Origin: Pseudomonadota bacterium
GTDB taxonomy: Bacteria; Pseudomonadota; Gammaproteobacteria; Burkholderiales; Burkholderiaceae_B
Direction of reading: 5' to 3'
DNA length: 64,000 bases
Assembly (NCBI GenBank): GCA_023387815.1
Contig: JAEWHK010000079.1
Location: 62,001-126,000, forward strand
Below, in pieces: positions 33,702 to 42,378 of this stretch (position 1 is its first letter; each line of letters begins with the position of its first letter). The position numbers were made by a program, and so were the translations under genes. Under the pieces are notes generated by a model that saw only the letters and a program-made list of their open reading frames with translations, was not told where the DNA came from and searched no databases.

Positions 33702-33719
33702 CATTCGCCCATACTCAAA

Positions 33720-35405
33720 TTAAAATTTGTCCAGCACAGCACCAGTACTTGCTGTTGACGCGTTGAATGCAAACTTGGCCTGAACGCCCCGCGTGTAGCG
33801 CGGTTGCGGTGCAGTCCATTTGGCAAGGCGGGATTCAATTTCTGCGTCCGGCACATTCAATTGCAAAAGTAATTGATGCGCATCGATGGTGATAGAGTCG
33901 CCTTCCTCAACCAGCGCAATGGTCCCGCCCACTGCGGCTTCTGGTGCCACATGTCCCACCACCATGCCCCAGGTACCACCGGAAAACCGGCCGTCAGTAA
34001 TGAGGCCCACCGAGTCACCCAGACCGGCGCCGATCAGCGCGCCAGTGGGGGCCAGCATTTCCGGCATGCCCGGTCCGCCTTTGGGTCCCAGGTAACGAAG
34101 TACCATGACATCCCCTGCCTTGATTTTCCCATCCAGAATTGCCTTGAGTGCAGACTGTTCATCATCAAACACGCGCGCCGGCCCGGTAATGACCGGATTT
34201 TTCAGTCCTGTGATTTTCGCGACAGCGCCTTCCGGAGAGAGATTTCCTTTCAGAATGGCAAGATGGCCCTGCTTATAAAGGGCATTTTCAATTGTCATAA
34301 TGACTTTTTGTTCTGCTGACGGCGTATCGGGCACGTCGCTCAGAATCTCGGCGATGGTCTGTCCGGTGATGGTCACGCAATCGCCGTGAATCAACCCGGC
34401 ATTGAGCAGAATCTTCATGACCTGAGGCACGCCACCGGCACGATGAAAATCCACCGCAAGGAACTGCCCGCTCGGTTTAAGATCACAAATGACAGGCACA
34501 CGCTGACGAACCCGCTCAAAATCATCAATGCTCCACTCCACCCCTGCTGCATGAGCAATGGCAAGAATATGCAGGACAGCATTGGTTGACCCTCCGGTCG
34601 CCATAATGACACTTACCGCATTTTCTATCGACTTGCGGGTCACAATATCACGTGGCTTGAGATCCTGTTCAATCGCGCGCAGCAGAACCCTTGCGGATTC
34701 GGCCGCCGACTCGGTTTTCTCGTCGTGAACATTGGCCATTGTTGATGAATAAGGCAGGCTCATTCCCATGGCCTCAAACGCAGAACTCATGGTATTGGCG
34801 GTATACATCCCGCCGCAGGAGCCCGGTCCGGGAATGGCATGCAACTCAACCTGACGCAATTCTTCATCGCTCATGCGGCCCGCCGCATTCTCACCCACGG
34901 CCTCAAATACGCTGACAATGTTCAGATCTTTATTATTGAGGCGTCCAGGCAGAATGGTGCCGCCATACACATAAATGGCCGGCACATTGGCACGCAACAT
35001 GCCCATCATGCCACCTGGCATATTCTTGTCGCAGCCGCCAATGACCACAACGCCGTCCATCCACTGTCCCTGCACACAGGTTTCGACGCAATCGGCAATC
35101 ACTTCCCGCGAAACCAGTGAATATTTCATTCCTTCGGTACCCATTGCCATACCGTCAGAGATCGTGGGTGTGCCAAATACCTGGGCATTCCCTCCAGACG
35201 TTTCAATGGCCTCAATGGCCGCATCGGCCAGCTTCTGCAGCCCGCTGTTACAGGGGGTGATGGTGCTATAGCCATTTGCCACGCCCACCATGGGTTTGAC
35301 AAAATCTTCTTCTTTGTAGCCCAGCGCATAGAACATGGAGCGGTTCGGCGCACGCGCCGGACCCTGTGTAATATTTGCGGACCGCAAGCGTTTGGTTGAA
35401 CTCAT
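33720..35405 (-). CDS. ilvD: dihydroxy-acid dehydratase
   Basis: 561 residues from the ATG at 35405, preceded by AAGGA; an upstream extension to 35546 lacks family similarity. It has the DHAD-specific Fe-S and metal motifs: CNSG (residues near 54), IGGCDKNMPGGMMGM, and PGPGSCGGMYTANTMSS, rather than the variants of Edd or sugar-acid dehydratases. The late TDGRFSGGTWG is also typical. It dehydrates 2,3-dihydroxyisovalerate and 2,3-dihydroxy-3-methylvalerate to the 2-keto acids of the valine/isoleucine pathway. Monocistronic here. A secondary role in sugar-acid dehydration, suggested by the neighbourhood, is possible but unsupported by motif. Confidence 0.93.
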   Translation of the reverse strand: MSSTKRLRSANITQGPARAPNRSMFYALGYKEEDFVKPMVGVANGYSTITPCNSGLQKLADAAIEAIETSGGNAQVFGTPTISDGMAMGTEGMKYSLVSREVIADCVETCVQGQWMDGVVVIGGCDKNMPGGMMGMLRANVPAIYVYGGTILPGRLNNKDLNIVSVFEAVGENAAGRMSDEELRQVELHAIPGPGSCGGMYTANTMSSAFEAMGMSLPYSSTMANVHDEKTESAAESARVLLRAIEQDLKPRDIVTRKSIENAVSVIMATGGSTNAVLHILAIAHAAGVEWSIDDFERVRQRVPVICDLKPSGQFLAVDFHRAGGVPQVMKILLNAGLIHGDCVTITGQTIAEILSDVPDTPSAEQKVIMTIENALYKQGHLAILKGNLSPEGAVAKITGLKNPVITGPARVFDDEQSALKAILDGKIKAGDVMVLRYLGPKGGPGMPEMLAPTGALIGAGLGDSVGLITDGRFSGGTWGMVVGHVAPEAAVGGTIALVEEGDSITIDAHQLLLQLNVPDAEIESRLAKWTAPQPRYTRGVQAKFAFNASTASTGAVLDKF

Positions 35406-35666
35406 GGCATTCCTTGATGGCGATAATGGAGGCAGGCGAAGCAAAGACGTGCTTTTCGCCCTGTCATGTTCCCAGTTTACCCCGTCCTTGCCCTGCCTGG
35501 CGGTCTTTCGACACCACTGACCAAACTGCCGAAGTATCATCATCAAAGACGCATTTGATCCTAATCAATATGGCATTTGTCAAAGCATGGGATTATTCCA
35601 GGTTGAGAATCCGTCCGGTTCGTTTCGTTATGAACGCCGTAATACGCTACGGCAGGAGTTCACCGC

Positions 35667-36107
35667 ATGACATACCCTATTTTTCTGATCATTCATTTAT
35701 TCGCTGCCCTGGTCTTCATCGGTACCGTATTCTTTGAGGTATTGATTCTGGAGAATGTACGCAAACACGTACCCCGCGAAGCCATGCGAATGCTTGAGAC
35801 GGCAATAGGAACACGGGCGCGAAGTATCATGCCCTGGGTTCTGCTGGTATTGTTTAGTGCAGGTGCGGGGCTGGCGTGGCACCACCGCTACGCTCTTGCA
35901 AGCCCGTTTTCAAACAGTTTTGATCTGCTGCTTACGATTAAGATCATACTTGCCATAAGCGTTTTTGGTCATTTTCTTACCGCCATGACGCTGCGCCGCA
36001 AGGGCAAATTGAATGCGCGGCACTTCAAGGTCATACATATCAGTGTCTTCTGCCATATGATCGGCATTGTGCTTCTGGCAAAAGGCATGTTCTATCTGCA
36101 TTGGTAA
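35667..36107 (+). CDS. CopD-like four-helix membrane protein
   Basis: 146 residues with four hydrophobic helices (about 3-25, 52-72, 85-108, 122-144). The pattern IHLFAALVFIGTVFFEVLILE, a helix-2 segment, and KIILAISVFGHFLTAM resembles the CopD/copper-resistance or DUF2269-like membrane family. Histidines in helices 1, 3 and 4 could bind heme or metal, but this is not established. GGAG lies upstream of the ATG. It stands alone; the 261-base stretch before it (35406-35666) shows no other gene. Confidence 0.72.
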   Translation: MTYPIFLIIHLFAALVFIGTVFFEVLILENVRKHVPREAMRMLETAIGTRARSIMPWVLLVLFSAGAGLAWHHRYALASPFSNSFDLLLTIKIILAISVFGHFLTAMTLRRKGKLNARHFKVIHISVFCHMIGIVLLAKGMFYLHW

Positions 36108-36126
36108 GAAAGTTCGATCTGCATTC

Positions 36127-36168
36127 AAAAAATATGGGCTGCAGCCTCAACCAGAGGGTGCAGCCCAT
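36127..36168 (-). terminator. intrinsic terminator of the small lipoprotein gene
   Basis: ATGGGCTGCA (36134-36143) and TGCAGCCCAT (36159-36168) are perfect 10-base arms. Read on the minus strand the stem is followed by TATTTTTTG (A-run at 36127-36132 on the plus strand), so it terminates the gene ending at 36264. It could also serve the convergent CopD-like gene. Confidence 0.78.
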
Positions 36169-36263
36169 CGCATTTCAGCCAGGAGCAGAAGAACCGGGAA
36201 TTCAGCTGTTCAAATCGAACGCTCAGGATAAAGGCATCCCGGCCCAGCCCCAGTCAGAATGGC

Positions 36264-36521
36264 TTATTGCGCAGGCATAGGCGCTGTCGCACCAGGTGCA
36301 GCACTCGCGCCTTGCGTAGAGTCTGCGTTGGTGCCTGGCATTGCTGACGTGTTGCCAGGCATTGCCGCTGAGGCTTCAGGAGATGTCGTAGGCGCAGTCG
36401 CTCCTGTCGCTGGTTCGGTGCTTGCACCGGAGTCAAAGCCGTTACCGGCACAACCTGTCAATGCGGCCATACCCGCGAATGTCGCAGCCAGAAACAATGA
36501 ACGAGTGGTTTTTTTCATCAT
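36264..36521 (-). CDS. small Ala/Pro/Thr-rich lipoprotein
   Basis: 85 residues. A Lys/Arg start and a hydrophobic stretch lead to the lipobox LTGC (Cys about 23), so the mature protein of about 62 residues is lipid-anchored in the envelope. The rest is low-complexity Ala, Pro, Thr, Ser, Gly with the near-repeat AMPGNTSAMPGTNADS and no folded domain. AAGGAAAG precedes two adjacent ATG codons. Function unknown; coding status is supported by the lipobox, ribosome site and its own terminator. Confidence 0.7.
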   Translation of the reverse strand: MMKKTTRSLFLAATFAGMAALTGCAGNGFDSGASTEPATGATAPTTSPEASAAMPGNTSAMPGTNADSTQGASAAPGATAPMPAQ

Positions 36522-36635
36522 ATAAAGCTTTCCTTATAAGGTGTAAGTTTTCAGATCCTGCACCGCCATTGTTCGCGCTTTCGACACGAAGGTCATTACA
36601 GACAATCAGAAAATACGTGCTTTTGTAAATGATGC

Positions 36636-36683
36636 CATGCGTGATATTTCCTGTCGATCGTCCGTAGACAGGTGATTCGCATG
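36636..36683. repeat. interrupted inverted repeat upstream of the lipoprotein gene
   Basis: CATGCG (36636-36641) pairs with CGCATG (36678-36683) and CCTGTC (36650-36655) with GACAGG (36667-36672). It lies in the gene-free stretch 36522-36977, 115 bases before the lipoprotein start. Possible operator or RNA hairpin; no gene was recognised in this stretch. Confidence 0.4.
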
Positions 36684-36874
36684 AAAAAAATCAGGATATC
36701 CACCGGTCAGGCCCGGTCTTATTCTTTAACGAATTACGAATGAGATACCGAAACCAGCCTGACCATTACACGTGTCATTACGTCCCGCGTCGTTACTGCA
36801 GGCGACGAATCATGACTGCTTATTTCAGTAGGCATGTACACCGTGCGAGTTGATCCGGCCAGGAAAGGCGAGAG

Positions 36875-36957
36875 TTACCAGTGCGCGATAATTCGCCAGG
36901 TTTTGCCAGTGATAGCTCACCACTATCGGGAACCGATAGCGCATCGCGCTCTGGTAA
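36875..36957. repeat. 83-base inverted-repeat element with inner hairpin
   Basis: TTACCAGTGCGCGAT (36875-36889) and ATCGCGCTCTGGTAA (36943-36957) match in 14 of 15 positions as inverted ends. Inside, CTATCGG (36923-36929) and CCGATAG (36933-36939) form a 7-bp stem with a 3-base loop. It sits 20 bases past the end of the sugar dehydrogenase gene. It could be a REP/MITE-like repeat, a Rho-independent stop without U-tract, or a small structured RNA. Confidence 0.5.
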
Positions 36958-36977
36958 CCTCCCAATCCCTTGACGCA

Positions 36978-38294
36978 CTAAGGCGTAGCCGCCGATACCC
37001 GCCATACAGTGTTGCCAACGTCATCAGCAAAAATCAGTGATCCGTCTTGGGTCTCTGTCAGGCCCACCGGAGCCCCAAAGAGTGATTCCTGATCATCAGA
37101 AACGAAACCGGTAACCACGGATTCCGTCTTGCCGCTGGGTTTGCCATCAGCAAACGGTACGTAGCTGATGCGGTAGCCATTGAGTGGTGATCGGTTCCAG
37201 CTTCCATGTTCACTGACAAACACGCCACCACGATATTTTTCAGGAAGACCCTGACCGGTGTAGAAATGCACACCTAGCGGCGCCACATGTGAACCCAGCG
37301 AATAGTCGGGCACAATAGCCTTTTCCACCAGATCTGGACGTTGCTGCTTAACGCGCGTATCAATATGCTGACCGTAATAACTATAAGGCCAGCCATAGAA
37401 ACCGCCGTCCTTCACAGACGTGATGTAATCGGGTACCAGGTCGGCGCCGATTTCGTCACGCTCATTCACGATGGCCCACAATTGTCCGGACTGAGGTTCC
37501 CAGTCCAGGCCTGTCGGATTACGCAGTCCCGATGCAAAGATCCGGCTGGCACCGGTTTTTGCATCAACTTCCAGAACGGTAGCGCGCCGATACTCTACGG
37601 CCAGGCCGTTCTCGGTAATATTGCTGTTCGATCCGACGCCAACGTACAGTTTGGAACCGTCGGGGCTCGCAAGCAGCGCCTTGGTCCAGTGATGGTTTAT
37701 GGTATCGGGCAGATCGGTGAACTCTTTACCGGGATCCTTCAGTTGCGTTTCGCCAGTCTCGTAGTGGTACTTCATGATATTGCCTGTATTGGCAACGTAG
37801 AGCTCATTACCTATCAGCTGAACGCCAAATGGTGAATCCAGATTCTGAAGGAAAACGTGTTTCTCCCATTCACCTGAATCGCCTTTTGGACGCAACAAGG
37901 TAATCTGATTGCCACCTTTGCCGCCCTTGCCGGATCGCCCCATTACCTGACCTGCAAAAAGCTTTTTCGGTGCAGTCACAGGCGCGGTTCCTGGCGAATT
38001 GGATTCGACTACCAGTACATCGCCATTAGGCAATGCGTAGACCTGTCGCGGATGTTTCAAATCGCCCGCAATCTTCTCAATTTTCAGGCCACTTGCCACG
38101 GTGGGCATTTTGCCCTCTGACCAGCCTACACCCTTAGGTACCTGCATGGGAGGAGACAGAAAATTCTTAGGTTCAGGAAGTTGAGGATTCAGACCGAGCT
38201 GATCGTCCGGTCCCATGGAACCCTTTTCATTGCACCCTGTCAGCAGCACACTTAGTGCTAAGGCAACTGGAACACTCAGTTTAAGCTTAAACAT
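36978..38294 (-). CDS. PQQ-dependent sugar dehydrogenase (sorbosone dehydrogenase type), lipoprotein
   Basis: 438 residues from the ATG at 38294 with GGAGGA immediately upstream. Signal and lipobox LTGC (Cys about 21) make it a periplasm-facing lipoprotein. The six-bladed propeller of the soluble glucose/aldose/sorbosone dehydrogenases is evident: VASGLKIEKIAGDLKHPRQVYALPNGDVLVVES, FASGLRNPTGLDWEPQSGQLWAIVNERDEIGADLVPDYIT, and LGVHFYTGQGLPEKYRGGVFVSEHGSWNR. PQQ would accept electrons from a sugar or sugar aldehyde. The upstream DUF2231 membrane protein overlaps by 8 bases and may take part in electron transfer; an exported lactonase is divergent. Confidence 0.88.
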   Translation of the reverse strand: MFKLKLSVPVALALSVLLTGCNEKGSMGPDDQLGLNPQLPEPKNFLSPPMQVPKGVGWSEGKMPTVASGLKIEKIAGDLKHPRQVYALPNGDVLVVESNSPGTAPVTAPKKLFAGQVMGRSGKGGKGGNQITLLRPKGDSGEWEKHVFLQNLDSPFGVQLIGNELYVANTGNIMKYHYETGETQLKDPGKEFTDLPDTINHHWTKALLASPDGSKLYVGVGSNSNITENGLAVEYRRATVLEVDAKTGASRIFASGLRNPTGLDWEPQSGQLWAIVNERDEIGADLVPDYITSVKDGGFYGWPYSYYGQHIDTRVKQQRPDLVEKAIVPDYSLGSHVAPLGVHFYTGQGLPEKYRGGVFVSEHGSWNRSPLNGYRISYVPFADGKPSGKTESVVTGFVSDDQESLFGAPVGLTETQDGSLIFADDVGNTVWRVSAATP

Positions 38295-38727
38295 GATTCC
38301 TCCTTGCTGGCAGGTAAAAGGTAGAGGCGACAAGAATACCCAGGGCGATGCAAACAACGGTAACCACGGACAGAATCAGGCCCAGCGGCATCACCGCATA
38401 TGCATCACGACTGTGAATAAACGCATTGAAGATGGCCGCTACAATGCCGATCAGATTCAGGCCAAAATCGACACGTTCCGCAGGTAGCACATAGCGCCCT
38501 CGCGGAATCCAGACGTGAACCAGATTGATCAGCCGCGGGATAATGGCAATGAACAGACCCAGCGTGATAAGCCACGCCGCGCCCTTGCTCCACATCATTT
38601 CGGCGGTCTGAAAATAGACGGCGTCGAAAATCAGTGCTGCGACGAAAAAACCAAAGGGGATGGGATTTAACAACTGATAAATGGAATTAGCCACGGACGA
38701 TGGTCGCCGTTCGACAAGGACTGTCAT
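38287..38727 (-). CDS. DUF2231 membrane protein coupled to the sugar dehydrogenase
   Basis: 146 residues from the ATG at 38727, which has AAAGGAGGT upstream, a near-perfect ribosome site. Four hydrophobic helices (about 20-38, 50-68, 90-104, 112-134) with His-containing loops (LVHVWIPRGRY, FIHSRDAYA) fit the DUF2231 family, members of which often accompany PQQ dehydrogenases and cytochromes. It overlaps the dehydrogenase start by 8 bases, so the two are translationally coupled. A role as membrane electron acceptor is inference. Confidence 0.78.
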   Translation of the reverse strand: MTVLVERRPSSVANSIYQLLNPIPFGFFVAALIFDAVYFQTAEMMWSKGAAWLITLGLFIAIIPRLINLVHVWIPRGRYVLPAERVDFGLNLIGIVAAIFNAFIHSRDAYAVMPLGLILSVVTVVCIALGILVASTFYLPARRNHV

Positions 38728-38928
38728 AGATACCTCCTTTATGCAGGGAAAAGCCACTATTGACAGCGTGCCAAAGGATGATGGAACAGGCGCGCTCATC
38801 CCATTCGACCATAGATGACTGGTTTTATCAATGAAAACAGCTTTTAATGATTGTGCCTGCTGCACATAGTGTGGCGTTTAACGCAAATAATTTTTTCGTT
38901 CAAAGCCAAAATAATTTTTACCCGATGA

Positions 38929-38986
38929 GGCGATGGCGTGAGAGAATTTGCTGAGAGAGTCCGTGCGCACTCTCGCCATAATCGCC
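38929..38986 (+). promoter_or_regulatory. long imperfect hairpin in the leader of the exported lactonase gene
   Basis: The segment starting GGCGATGGCGTGAGAG (38929-38944) can pair with CTCTCGCCATAATCGCC (38970-38986) with a small bulge. It ends just before the ribosome site (AAGGAAGAC) of the gene at 39003. It may control translation or mark an operator. Two ATAATTTTT repeats lie further upstream. Confidence 0.4.
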
Positions 38987-39002
38987 CACGCAAGGAAGAC
39001 AG

Positions 39003-40157
39003 ATGATTAACACAAATGTGATTTCTCTGAAAAAGACCCTTTTCATGCTGTCCCTGGTGGGTGCAAGCCATGCGGCGCTGGCCAATACCTACGTATATGT
39101 GTCCAACCAGACGGACGCCACCATCTCTGCTTACAAACTGGATACATCTGCAAAAGCCAGACTGATACCCATTGAGCAGGCGAGCGCGGCAAAACTTGTC
39201 ATGCCAATGGCAGCCAGCGCTGATGGCAAGTTTCTCTACGCGGCCATGCGGGAGAAGCCTTATGCACTCTATACCTATCGAATCAATCCCAAAACGGGTC
39301 AGCTGATACTTGCAGATACGATTGCCATGCCAGACAGCATGGTCAGTATTGGTCTGGACCGTACGGGCAAATGGCTGCTATCGGCTTCATATGGCGGATT
39401 CACCATCGGCGTACATCGAATCACGGATACGGGTTTGCCAGAAAAGTCTCCGCGTCAGTTTTTCCAAAGCGGAGGTAAAAATCCACACTCGATCAGGGTG
39501 GATTACTCAAACTCGACAGTGTATGTTCCGCATCTGGGTACCGATGAAATTCGCAGCTACGCCTTTGATGCCAGTCGTGATATGCCAATGGCAACAACAG
39601 CAACATCCCTGCCAACAACAAAAGGATTCGGGCCGCGCCACTCTGCGATTTCGCCGGATAACAATCATGTCTACATCCTGAGCGAACTCACCGGATATAT
39701 CAATGTGTATCAGCGTGAGGATAACGGGGAGCTCAAAGAAGTTCAGAGCATTTCCAGTCAGCCCGCTGACACCATGCTTGTGCCGGGCCAGCCGCGAGTG
39801 CCTGTGGGTACGCCGGGTGCAGTCCCCTTCGATGAGTCAAAGGCAGTCTGGTCTGCGGATATTCAGATGACACCCAATGGAAAATTCCTGTATTCATCAG
39901 AGCGCACATTGAGCACCCTGAGTCAGTTTGCGGTGGATGACGCGGGGAAACTGACTTATCTGGGGCAAATCACAACTGAAAAAGGCCCCAGGGGTTTTGC
40001 GATTGATCCCAGTGGCAGATATGTTGTGGTCAGTGGAGAAAAATCTCCGACTGTATCGCTCTATTCGATTGATCAGAATAGTGGTCTGCTCAAATACATC
40101 AACAAATACCCAGTCGGCAAAGGCGCCAACTGGGTAACGATCGTAGATGTCAAATAA
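39003..40157 (+). CDS. exported lactonase (YbhE/Pgl-type beta-propeller)
   Basis: 384 residues. The N-terminus has a Sec-type signal (hydrophobic about 14-26, cleavage near SHAALA), so the enzyme is periplasmic. Propeller blades of the lactonase family follow: YVYVSNQTDATISAYKLD, SVGLDRTGKWLLSASYGG-like blade, KNPHSIRVDYSNSTVYVPHLGTDEIRSY, GFGPRHSAISPDNNHVYILSE, and GPRGFAIDPSGRYVVVSGEKS. It is divergent from the PQQ sugar dehydrogenase operon and would hydrolyse the aldonolactone that such a dehydrogenase produces in the periplasm. AAGGAAGACAG precedes the ATG. Confidence 0.88.
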   Translation: MINTNVISLKKTLFMLSLVGASHAALANTYVYVSNQTDATISAYKLDTSAKARLIPIEQASAAKLVMPMAASADGKFLYAAMREKPYALYTYRINPKTGQLILADTIAMPDSMVSIGLDRTGKWLLSASYGGFTIGVHRITDTGLPEKSPRQFFQSGGKNPHSIRVDYSNSTVYVPHLGTDEIRSYAFDASRDMPMATTATSLPTTKGFGPRHSAISPDNNHVYILSELTGYINVYQREDNGELKEVQSISSQPADTMLVPGQPRVPVGTPGAVPFDESKAVWSADIQMTPNGKFLYSSERTLSTLSQFAVDDAGKLTYLGQITTEKGPRGFAIDPSGRYVVVSGEKSPTVSLYSIDQNSGLLKYINKYPVGKGANWVTIVDVK

Positions 40158-40169
40158 AATTCAGCGCGA

Positions 40170-41261
40170 TCAGGCTTCTGCCGTATCCAGCGCAGGATAG
40201 TCTGTGTAACCCTTGGCACCGCCGCCGTACAGAGTAGATTGATCCAGCTGTGCCAGCGGTGCGCCGGTTTTCAGACGCTCAACCAGGTCCGGATTGGCAA
40301 TAAAGGGACGTCCGAAAGCAAACAAATCAGCCTTGTTTTCTTCGAGCCGCGTCTTTGCCAGATTCAGATCGTAGCCGTTGTTGGCAATATACGTGTTGCG
40401 GAACTGACGGCGCAGGGCATCAAAGTCAAATGGTGCGACGTCACGCGCACCGCCTGTCGCCCCCTCCACAACGTGCAGATAAACCAGCCCAAGAGCATCC
40501 AGCTCGGTAACCAGATAATCAAACTGTGCCTGAGGCTCGCTGGTGGAAATATCATTGGCGGGCGAAACAGGTGAAATGCGAATGCCGGTTCTTTCAGCGC
40601 CAATCTCCTGCACCACGGCACGCGCCACTTCGAGCGTCAGCCTTGCCCGATTCTCAACGGTTCCACCATAAGCGTCTGTGCGTTGATTCGCGCCATCCTT
40701 CAGAAACTGATCCAGCAGATAACCATTGGCCGCATGGATTTCAACACCGTCAAACCCTGCTGCGATTGCGTTGGCCGCTGCACGACGAAAATCCTCTACG
40801 ATCCCCGGCAGTTCCTCAAGCGTCAGCGCGCGCGGTTCTGACACCGGCACAAACTCATTGTTGACGAAGGTCTTGGTGTTGGCGCGTATGGCAGAAGGCG
40901 CAACAGGCGCCCTGCCGTTCTCCTGGAGATCTGTGTGAGAAATACGACCAACATGCCACAGCTGCAGAAAAATGCGCCCATTCTGGCTGTGTACCGCATC
41001 GGTTACCCGCCGCCAGCCGTCGATCTGATCCTGGGTATAAATGCCTGGGGTGTCCTGATAACCCTGCCCCTGTTGAGAGATCTGCGTTGCTTCTGCAATC
41101 AGCAAACCGGCAGAGGCACGTTGCGCATAGTAGGTGGCCGCCAGTTCGTTGGGTACAAAACCGGCAACTGCACGGTTACGCGTGAGCGGAGCCAGGACGA
41201 TACGATTGGAGAGCGTCAGTGCGCCCAGCTCATAGGGTTCGAAAAGCGATTTCTGGGTCAT
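40170..41261 (-). CDS. Old Yellow Enzyme family FMN-dependent alkene reductase
   Basis: 363 residues from the ATG at 41261. The OYE pattern is complete: LFEPYELGALTLSNRIVLAPLTRNRA at the FMN site, QLWHVGRISH, FDGVEIHAANGYLLDQFLKD with the substrate-binding His-Ala-Ala-Asn, DAYGGTVENRARLTLEV, and FGRPFIANPDL at the phosphate site. Relatives (NemA, XenB) reduce activated double bonds, N-ethylmaleimide and nitro compounds with NADPH. It is a single gene divergent from a beta-hydroxyacid dehydrogenase and convergent with the exported lactonase. Confidence 0.93.
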   Translation of the reverse strand: MTQKSLFEPYELGALTLSNRIVLAPLTRNRAVAGFVPNELAATYYAQRASAGLLIAEATQISQQGQGYQDTPGIYTQDQIDGWRRVTDAVHSQNGRIFLQLWHVGRISHTDLQENGRAPVAPSAIRANTKTFVNNEFVPVSEPRALTLEELPGIVEDFRRAAANAIAAGFDGVEIHAANGYLLDQFLKDGANQRTDAYGGTVENRARLTLEVARAVVQEIGAERTGIRISPVSPANDISTSEPQAQFDYLVTELDALGLVYLHVVEGATGGARDVAPFDFDALRRQFRNTYIANNGYDLNLAKTRLEENKADLFAFGRPFIANPDLVERLKTGAPLAQLDQSTLYGGGAKGYTDYPALDTAEA

Positions 41262-41472
41262 GTTTTTTATTCCAATTGAATTAATGACATTTGACATGGA
41301 GACGGACTTAATGATGATACTCATAATCTAATCTGTCAAATCTATCGATATAACTGGAATGAATGTTGATATATACGTTTATTACAAATAACTGCGAACA
41401 ATGCTACATTTACCCAGGCTGTATTTCGGGCGCGATCACGCTAACGACAAATCCAACGACGAGACATTATTC

Positions 41473-42378
41473 ATGAAACAACAAGCGATTCAAATTGGCC
41501 TGATTGGTGCAGGGCTGATGGGTTCCGGCATTGCCGCCAGCCTGCTGCGTCATAAGCATTCTGTAACGATTCTAGAACACGAAGGAAATCAGCCTCTGGA
41601 TCCGCTGATTGAGGCTGGCGCAAAAACCGCTAAATCGGCGGCTGAGCTGGCAGGTAGCTCTGATATTGTTATTCTGTGTGTGACCGGCTCGCCGCAGGTC
41701 GAACAGGTTCTGTTCCAGGAAGACGGTGTGCTTGCCGGTCTTAGAAAAGGAGCCACGGTGATCGACTGCTCCACGGCCATCCCCTCTTCCACATTGAAGA
41801 TCGCCACGACCGTGAAGGATGCCGGGGGAGAATTTCTGGATGCCCCAATGACGCGCACGCCAAAAGAAGCCGCCGAAGGACGGCTGAATCTGATTGTAGG
41901 CGGCGATCGTGATGTGTTTGACCACTGCATGCCGGTCCTGAAGTGCTATGCCGAGAATATTACTCATGCCGGCGCCGTGGGATCAGGTCATCGCATGAAA
42001 CTGCTGCACAACTACGTGTCGCTGGGATTTGCTGCCGTGCTGGCCGAAGCGGCCGCCTGCGCGCACAAGGCCGGCACAGACCCGCAGACGTTTTGCGAGA
42101 TTCTTGCCAAAGGTGGAGGTGCAGGTGTTGTCCTTGACCGAATGCGGCCGTTTATTGAGGCCGATGATCCCTCAGGCTTTCGTTTCTCCATATCCAATAC
42201 CTTGAAGGACATCAGTTATTACTGCACCATGGCACAAGAGCAGAATGCGCAATCTCACGTTGCTCAGGCAATCAGAGCCCTTTATGGTGAGGCCACATCG
42301 GCAGGGCTCGATCAGGCCCCGCTTCCGGAACTGATACATTATCTGGAAGCATTCAGCCCGCCACCCAGTACTTTGTAG
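41473..42378 (+). CDS. 3-hydroxyisobutyrate/tartronate-semialdehyde-type dehydrogenase
   Basis: 301 residues from the ATG at 41473; an upstream frame lacks similarity. The Rossmann fingerprint GLIGAGLMGSGIAASLL opens the protein. The beta-hydroxyacid dehydrogenase signatures follow: DAPMTRTPKEAAEGRLNLIVGGD for substrate binding, and GSGHRMKLLHNYV with the catalytic Lys about 175. It should reduce or oxidise a 3-hydroxy acid or semialdehyde with NAD(P). It is monocistronic, and its 3' end overlaps the OMF lipoprotein gene on the opposite strand by 40 bases. Confidence 0.9.
   Translation: MKQQAIQIGLIGAGLMGSGIAASLLRHKHSVTILEHEGNQPLDPLIEAGAKTAKSAAELAGSSDIVILCVTGSPQVEQVLFQEDGVLAGLRKGATVIDCSTAIPSSTLKIATTVKDAGGEFLDAPMTRTPKEAAEGRLNLIVGGDRDVFDHCMPVLKCYAENITHAGAVGSGHRMKLLHNYVSLGFAAVLAEAAACAHKAGTDPQTFCEILAKGGGAGVVLDRMRPFIEADDPSGFRFSISNTLKDISYYCTMAQEQNAQSHVAQAIRALYGEATSAGLDQAPLPELIHYLEAFSPPPSTL

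Noticed and set aside
33720..35405. Sugar-acid dehydratase (Edd/IlvD-like) as part of the acid-sugar island
   Set aside because: The motifs are those of true dihydroxy-acid dehydratase, and the gene is separated from the island by a convergent LysR gene. A moonlighting role cannot be supported.
36820..37005. 61-codon minus-strand frame in the gap after the sugar dehydrogenase
   Set aside because: It overlaps the dehydrogenase end and consists mostly of the inverted-repeat element. It has no ribosome site and no motif.
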